The notes beneath the pieces were generated by a model. It was given only the letters and a program-made list of their open reading frames with translations. It ran no database searches and was not told where the DNA came from. From NCBI GenBank assembly GCA_021850325.1, contig JAJZMF010000016.1:1-64000 (forward strand): a stretch of 64,000 bases of DNA. Direction: 5' to 3'. The stretch's first letter is position 1. Each line of letters opens with the position of its first letter. Below are positions 60,140-64,000 of the stretch, in pieces. Made by a program: the position numbers and the translations under genes. The DNA is from Actinomycetes bacterium (GTDB lineage Bacteria > Actinomycetota > Acidimicrobiia > Acidimicrobiales > Palsa-688).

Positions 60140-60607
60140 ATGTCCGAGTGGTACTCCATCGAGGTGTTCGACGGCGCCATGTCGGCCGCGCGCTGGGCGG
60201 ACGCGCACGGTGACCCCTTGTTGGAGTCGGCCCTCCTGACGGGGGCAAAGGACTGGTCCTGGCACCACCACAGCTGGGGCGTGGTGCTCGAGCTCGAGTT
60301 CGCCGACGCCCGTACCTGGGAGGCCTGGCGGGCCCAACCGAGCGTGCAGGCCGCGCTGGACGCCGTCCCCGACCCGGTCAGCGGCCTCATCGTCTACCGG
60401 GGGCGTGGAGGCACCAGCGGCTCTCCCACGCCTCGCCGGCCCCGGCCCCTGCTCGGCAGCGGGGCAGCCGCCCTGCCTCTGCCCTGGGAATGGGAGGACG
60501 AAGCCCGCTGGTCCCTGCCCAGCCCGGCCAAGCCCTGGGGCCTACCACTGCCGGGCGGCCCGGCACTGGCCCGGCCCCTGCTGCGTTCGCGTCCTACCCT
60601 GTCCTGA
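60140..60607 (+). CDS. hypothetical protein with a compact N-terminal domain and Pro-rich tail
   Basis: The first 90 residues look folded (SEWYSIEVFDGAMSAARWADA, GAKDWSWHHHSWGVVLELEF, TWEAWRAQPSVQAALDAVPD), a strand-helix pattern that could be a ferredoxin-like or Dabb-type fold; this is a guess. A WSWHHHSW patch concentrates His and Trp and could bind a metal or aromatic ligand. The last 65 residues are rich in Pro, Arg and Gly and look disordered. It stands alone, convergent with xth. No family is recognised. Confidence 0.6.
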   Translation: MSEWYSIEVFDGAMSAARWADAHGDPLLESALLTGAKDWSWHHHSWGVVLELEFADARTWEAWRAQPSVQAALDAVPDPVSGLIVYRGRGGTSGSPTPRRPRPLLGSGAAALPLPWEWEDEARWSLPSPAKPWGLPLPGGPALARPLLRSRPTLS

Positions 60608-60637
60608 GGCTCGGGCCGGGCTCGTCCTGAGCCGGCA

Positions 60638-61411
60638 CTAGTCCTCCAGGTCGATGAAGACCGGTGCGTGGTCCGAGGGGGACTTGCCCTTGCGGGCATT
60701 GCGGTCAACCAGAGCCCAGCGCAGCCGCGCCGCCAGAGGCCGGCTGACGAGCAGGAGGTCGATCCTCATGCCCCGGTGCTCATGGAAGTCCCCGGCCCGG
60801 TAGTCCCAGTAGGTGTAGAGGCCGGCCGGGCCCCAGAGAGAGCGGAAGGCGTCGACCAGGCCCCAGTCCTCGAGCTCGGCCAGTGCGTCCCGCTCCTCCG
60901 CCGTCACATGGGTGGAGCCCACGAAAGCGGCCGGGTCCCACACGTCACGGTCGTCGGGGGCGATGTTGAAGTCGCCGCACACCGCTACCGGCGACGAAGG
61001 TGCGGCCAGGGCCTCCAGGTGGGCGCGCAGGCGGCGCAGCCAGGCCAGCTTGTACAGGTAGTGGTCCGAGCCGACACTGCGCCCGTTGGGGACGTAGACG
61101 CTGGAGACCAGGGTGCCCCCGCAGCGGGCCGTGATGATGCGCGCCCCCTGGTCCGGCCCGCCCCCATCGGCAAAGCCGGTCACGACGTCGTCCAGGCCGC
61201 GCCTGGAGAGCAGGGCCACCCCGTTCCACTGGCCCTCGCCATGGTGGGCCGGCTCGTAGCCCAGGGCCTGGAAGGCCATGTAGGGGAAGGCGGCGTCGGA
61301 GAGCTTGGTCTCCTGGAGGCAGAGCACGTCCGGGCGGGCGTACTCCAGCCATTCGGGCACCCGGTCCATGCGGGCCTTCAGGGAGTTGACGTTCCAGGTG
61401 GCGATGCGCAC
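60638..61411 (-). CDS. xth: exodeoxyribonuclease III
   Basis: This AP endonuclease and 3' exonuclease nicks DNA at abasic sites. The 257-residue product starts MRIATWNVNSLKARMDRV, with LCLQETKLSD holding the metal-binding Glu, VYVPNGRSVGSDHYLYKLAWL, VCGDFNIAPDDRDVWDP with the Asp-Asn pair, and KGKSPSDHAPVFIDL with the catalytic Asp-His. The GTG at 61411 has GAGAGG upstream and lies 8 bp after the PIG-L stop. It complements nth and mutM in the base-excision repair set of this window. Confidence 0.94.
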   Translation of the reverse strand: MRIATWNVNSLKARMDRVPEWLEYARPDVLCLQETKLSDAAFPYMAFQALGYEPAHHGEGQWNGVALLSRRGLDDVVTGFADGGGPDQGARIITARCGGTLVSSVYVPNGRSVGSDHYLYKLAWLRRLRAHLEALAAPSSPVAVCGDFNIAPDDRDVWDPAAFVGSTHVTAEERDALAELEDWGLVDAFRSLWGPAGLYTYWDYRAGDFHEHRGMRIDLLLVSRPLAARLRWALVDRNARKGKSPSDHAPVFIDLED

Positions 61412-61419
61412 GGGGCCTC

Positions 61420-62181
61420 TCAGGCCGAACCGGACGCCGGCATCCCGACGACCTGGAACAGTTCGGCCAGGCGCCCCTCCTCCAGGCCCGCTGCCCGGGC
61501 GCCGCCCTCCGCCCACGCACGCAGGCGCTCCTCCAGGTCGGCCTCGTGGGCCACCTGGCTGTCGTGGCAGCGCAGCGCCCGCACCTTGGCATCGAAGGTC
61601 CCTGTGATGTCCACGGCCCGGTTGGGCTGGGGCGAGGCCATGAGCCAGAGCTCCTTGACCGCCCAGGGCTCCAGCCCCTCCTCCAGCAGGGCGGGGTGGG
61701 CGAAGGGGTTGCGGGCGTCAGGGTAGGCGGCGCAGACCGCAGCCTCACCGGCCGCCCGGTGGTCGGGATGGCTGGCACCGATGCGGTCCCAGTTGTGGTC
61801 CGGAGACTGGCAGACCATGCGGTCAGGCCGGAAGCGGCGCACCACGCGGCTCACGTCCCGACGCAGGTCGATGGACGGGCTCAGCTGGCCGTCGGCGTAA
61901 CCGAGGAAGGTGATGTCCTGCACACCGAGCTCACGGGCGGCAGCGGTCTGCTCCTCCCGGCGCAGCCGGCCCATGGCGTCCCGGGCCATCGAGCGGTCCG
62001 AGCCGCCGGCCTGGCCGTCGGTGGCTATGCAGTAGGCGACCTCGATGCCCGCTTTGACCCATCCGGCCACGGAGCCACCGGCTCCGAAGTCGACGTCGTC
62101 AGGGTGGGCGGTGACGACCAGCAGCCGGCTCACTCCGGAGTGGTCGTCCAAGGACAGGGCACTGGGCAGGGCTTCTGGCAC
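61420..62181 (-). CDS. PIG-L family deacetylase
   Basis: The 253-residue product has the zinc-binding VVTAHPDDVDFGAGGS and HPDHRAAGEAAVCAAYPDARNPF segments and the ATDGQAGGSDRSMARDAMGRLRREEQTAAARELGV loop of PIG-L/LmbE deacetylases. Relatives include MshB and Mca of the mycothiol pathway, and other sugar or peptide deacetylases. At 253 residues it is shorter than typical MshB, so a precise name is not justified. The GTG at 62181 has TAGAGT six bases upstream. It is followed by xth. Confidence 0.88.
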   Translation of the reverse strand: MPEALPSALSLDDHSGVSRLLVVTAHPDDVDFGAGGSVAGWVKAGIEVAYCIATDGQAGGSDRSMARDAMGRLRREEQTAAARELGVQDITFLGYADGQLSPSIDLRRDVSRVVRRFRPDRMVCQSPDHNWDRIGASHPDHRAAGEAAVCAAYPDARNPFAHPALLEEGLEPWAVKELWLMASPQPNRAVDITGTFDAKVRALRCHDSQVAHEADLEERLRAWAEGGARAAGLEEGRLAELFQVVGMPASGSA

Positions 62182-62187
62182 CCGGCA

Positions 62188-62193
62188 ACTCTA
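62188..62193 (-). promoter_or_regulatory. -10-like hexamer of the PIG-L gene
   Basis: TAGAGT on the minus strand, 6 bases before the GTG at 62181. The rest of 62194-62452 shows no gene; an AT-rich spot lies at about 62390-62406. Confidence 0.4.
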
Positions 62194-62452
62194 CCGGCCG
62201 ACAGAGCACACGAACAGCTCGTGATCAGGGAGAAGTCCCAGGGCCCCGGCTCCTGGCGGCCCTGCGGGGGGTGGGCCAGCACGCCCCTGGCCCACAACCC
62301 CGGCAGCCGGGGCACCCAGGTCGGGGCCCGACGGTAAGCGGCCCCCCGGCAGCCAAGGGCCCCACGTGTGGGGACTGGCGCCGCCCGCTTGTGACAAATG
62401 TTATAGCGCGCCCCGCTCCGGGGGCAAAGCCGCCCCCACCCCGGACGCGCCA

Positions 62453-62493
62453 CGGCCCCGGCGCCCCCCCATGAGGAGGGGCGGCCGGGGCCG
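62453..62493 (-). terminator. stem-loop after korB
   Basis: Near-perfect GC-rich arms (62453-62467 with 62478-62493, one unpaired base) just 22 bp downstream of the korB stop. No T-run. Confidence 0.5.
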
Positions 62494-62514
62494 CAGCGCC
62501 GGGCCGGCGTGGCC

Positions 62515-63537
62515 CTAGGCGACAGTCCAGGTCGTGCCCGAACGCAGCAGGGCTCCCAGGTCGCCCGGTCCCTTGCGGGCCGAGGCGGCAACCAACTGGT
62601 CCTGGACCTGCGACCCGTAGTCCGGGCGCTCCACGGACCGGAAGACCCCGATCGGGGTCGGCATGTGCGGGCCGGAAGAGAGCCGGGACAGGGCGAAGGC
62701 CAGGCTGGGGTCTGGGCGGGACTCGTCGTGGACGAGCAGGGCCTCCTCGCCCACCTCGGCCACGTCGACCACGACGGCGCTGCCGTAACGGTCGATGACG
62801 ACCCCCTTGTCGTTCGAGGCCCCGAAACGCACCGGCTTGCCGTGCTCGAGCGGGACGAGCATCGAAGGGCGGTTGTCCTTGGAGGTGATGGCCTCGAAGG
62901 CGCCGTCGTTGAACACGTTGCAGTTCTGGTAGACCTCGACAAAGGACGCGCCCCGGTGCTCGTAGGCCCGGCGCAGGGTGTCCATCATGTGCTTGCGGTC
63001 CATGTCGTGGGTGCGGGCGACGAAGCTCGCTTCGGCCCCCAGCGCCAGGGAGAGCGGGTTGTAGGGCTGGTCGACCGACCCGAAGGGGGTCGACTTGGTC
63101 ACCTTGCCCGTCTCCGAGGTGGGAGAGTACTGGCCCTTGGTGAGCCCGTAGATCTGGTTGTTGAAGAGGACGATGGTCAGGTTGACGTTACGGCGCAGGG
63201 CGTGCAGCAGGTGGTTGCCCCCGATGGAGAGGGCGTCGCCGTCCCCGGTGATGACCCACACGTGCAGGTCGGGCCGGGCCGTCGCCAGCCCGGTCGCCAG
63301 CGCCGGCGCCCGGCCGTGTATGGAGTGCACGCCGTAGGTGTTCATGTAGTAGGGGAAGCGGCTGGAGCAGCCGATCCCCGACACGAACACGGTGTCCTCC
63401 CGCTTGGCCCCGAGCTCGGGCATGAGGAGCTGGACCGCGGTCAGGATCGAGTAGTCACCGCAGCCCGGGCACCAGCGCACCTCCTGGTCGCTGGCCCAGT
63501 CCTTGCGGGTGGTGGCGGGGACCGCCAGATCTGTCAC
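62515..63537 (-). CDS. korB: 2-oxoacid:ferredoxin oxidoreductase beta subunit
   Basis: The beta subunit binds thiamine diphosphate and an iron-sulfur cluster. The 340-residue product shows VRWCPGCGDYSILTAV (cluster Cys pair), GIGCSSRFPYYMNTYGVHSIHGRAPALATGLATA, the TPP motif VITGDGDALSIGGNHLLHALRRN-type GDGDALSIGGNH, and NNQIYGLTKGQYSPTS. The GTG at 63537 overlaps the korA stop as GTGA and has AAGGAGG about five bases upstream. It probably oxidises 2-oxoglutarate or pyruvate to the acyl-CoA with reduced ferredoxin. Confidence 0.94.
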   Translation of the reverse strand: MTDLAVPATTRKDWASDQEVRWCPGCGDYSILTAVQLLMPELGAKREDTVFVSGIGCSSRFPYYMNTYGVHSIHGRAPALATGLATARPDLHVWVITGDGDALSIGGNHLLHALRRNVNLTIVLFNNQIYGLTKGQYSPTSETGKVTKSTPFGSVDQPYNPLSLALGAEASFVARTHDMDRKHMMDTLRRAYEHRGASFVEVYQNCNVFNDGAFEAITSKDNRPSMLVPLEHGKPVRFGASNDKGVVIDRYGSAVVVDVAEVGEEALLVHDESRPDPSLAFALSRLSSGPHMPTPIGVFRSVERPDYGSQVQDQLVAASARKGPGDLGALLRSGTTWTVA

Positions 63538-64000
63538 ATTCCCTCCTTGCCGGCCGACCGGCCGTTGCCCTGGTGGGCAGCCAGGTCCTCCAGCGCCGAC
63601 TCGATCGCCTGCTGGACCTCGAAACGCCTGAACGGCAAGCCGTTCACCTTGTTGAGCCCCCGGGCGTCCACCAGGAACTCGGCTCGGACCAGTTTGGACA
63701 GCTGGCCCAGGTTGACCTCCGGCACGAGCACCCGACGGTAGGCGCTCAGCACCTCGCCCAGGTTGGCCGGGAAGGGGTTGAGGTGCCGCAGGTGGGCGTG
63801 CGCCACCTTGCGGCCACCCGAACGCACGGCGTGGACGGCCGCCTGTACCGCTCCGTAGGTCGAGCCCCACGCCAGCACGAGCAGCTCGGCACCCCCCGGG
63901 CCGTCAGGGTCGTCGACCTCCACCGCCGGTATGTCACCTGCGATCCCTGCCACCTTCTTGGCCCGCAGGCGCACCATCAGCTCATGGTTGGCCGGGTCGT
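63534..64000 (-). CDS. korA: 2-oxoacid:ferredoxin oxidoreductase alpha subunit (partial, N-terminus outside window)
   Basis: Only the C-terminal 155 or so residues are visible; the frame is open through the right edge. PANHELMVRLRAKKVAGIAGDIP, the transketolase C-domain stretch LLVLAWGSTYGAVQAAVHAV, VAHAHLRHLNPFPANLGEVLSAYRRVLVPEVNLGQLSKLVRAEFLVDA and LNKVNGLPFRRFEV are typical of KorA-type alpha subunits. It overlaps korB by four bases, fitting an alpha-beta complex. Confidence 0.93.
   Translation of the reverse strand, partial: DPANHELMVRLRAKKVAGIAGDIPAVEVDDPDGPGGAELLVLAWGSTYGAVQAAVHAVRSGGRKVAHAHLRHLNPFPANLGEVLSAYRRVLVPEVNLGQLSKLVRAEFLVDARGLNKVNGLPFRRFEVQQAIESALEDLAAHQGNGRSAGKEGM

Noticed and set aside
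1-64000. CRISPR arrays, tRNA or rRNA genes, insertion sequences
   Set aside because: No regularly spaced repeats, no cloverleaf with a TTCGA-type arm outside genes, no rRNA stretches and no transposase motifs were found by reading; a dedicated search would be needed to exclude them fully.

Overview
The window is GC-rich chromosomal DNA (about 70% G+C by eye) from an actinobacterium. A mycothiol synthase (MshD) and a mycothiol-type DinB-fold enzyme, an OmpR/histidine-kinase pair, a UvrD2-type helicase with an HRDC tail, the coaD-DivIVA-like-DUF177-rpmF-plsX-acpP-rnc-mutM-smc-ftsY cluster and heavy use of GTG starts all fit Actinomycetota. An early-branching group such as Acidimicrobiia is my guess from overall gene content, not something tested. 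No rRNA, tRNA, CRISPR array or insertion sequence was seen.

Layout. (1) 1-6238, minus strand: a tight operon with a sigma-4-like HTH protein, a VirD4/TraG-type coupling ATPase, an AAA ATPase, a DinB-fold enzyme, a membrane-anchored protein with a Pro/Ala/Thr linker and a secreted protein that runs off the window. It looks like part of a conjugation or type IV secretion-like system, and its distal end is clearly less GC-rich than the rest. (2) 6336-9909: trpC-trpF-trpB-trpA. (3) 10071-12305: a two-component system. (4) 12311-14534: bioB and galM. (5) 14531-25352, minus strand: a biosynthetic run, hisD-hisC-hisB-hisH-hisA-hisF, a groES-like gene, a BNR-repeat protein with a ThiS/MoaD-like protein, then hisI-trpE-ygfZ-bioD. 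(6) 25424-33317: a small protein, nth, an MMPL transporter with a divergent MarR regulator, mshD, a UDP-sulfoquinovose synthase-like gene, rlmN and a small membrane protein. (7) 33378-48841, minus strand: ftsY, smc, a DJ-1-like gene, mutM, rnc, acpP, plsX, rpmF, DUF177, a DivIVA-like gene, coaD, rsmD, recG, fakA. (8) 48971-53652: rpmB, a GAF+HTH regulator, thiL, and a MarR regulator with a divergent MFS exporter. (9) 53709-57971: a PH/SHOCT protein, ddl, a membrane-fused MurF-like ligase and an alpha/beta hydrolase. (10) 58088-64000: uvrD2, a small hypothetical, xth, a PIG-L deacetylase and the 2-oxoacid:ferredoxin oxidoreductase genes korB and korA (partial).

Two genome-wide habits stand out. 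Neighbouring genes are very often joined by 4-base GTGA or ATGA overlaps, which implies translational coupling. About twenty first-of-operon genes have a TAxxxT-like hexamer only 6-10 bases before the start codon and no clear Shine-Dalgarno sequence, which suggests that leaderless transcripts are the rule here. The genes that do have Shine-Dalgarno leaders tend to be the regulated ones: both transporters, a MarR gene, the GAF-HTH regulator and galM.
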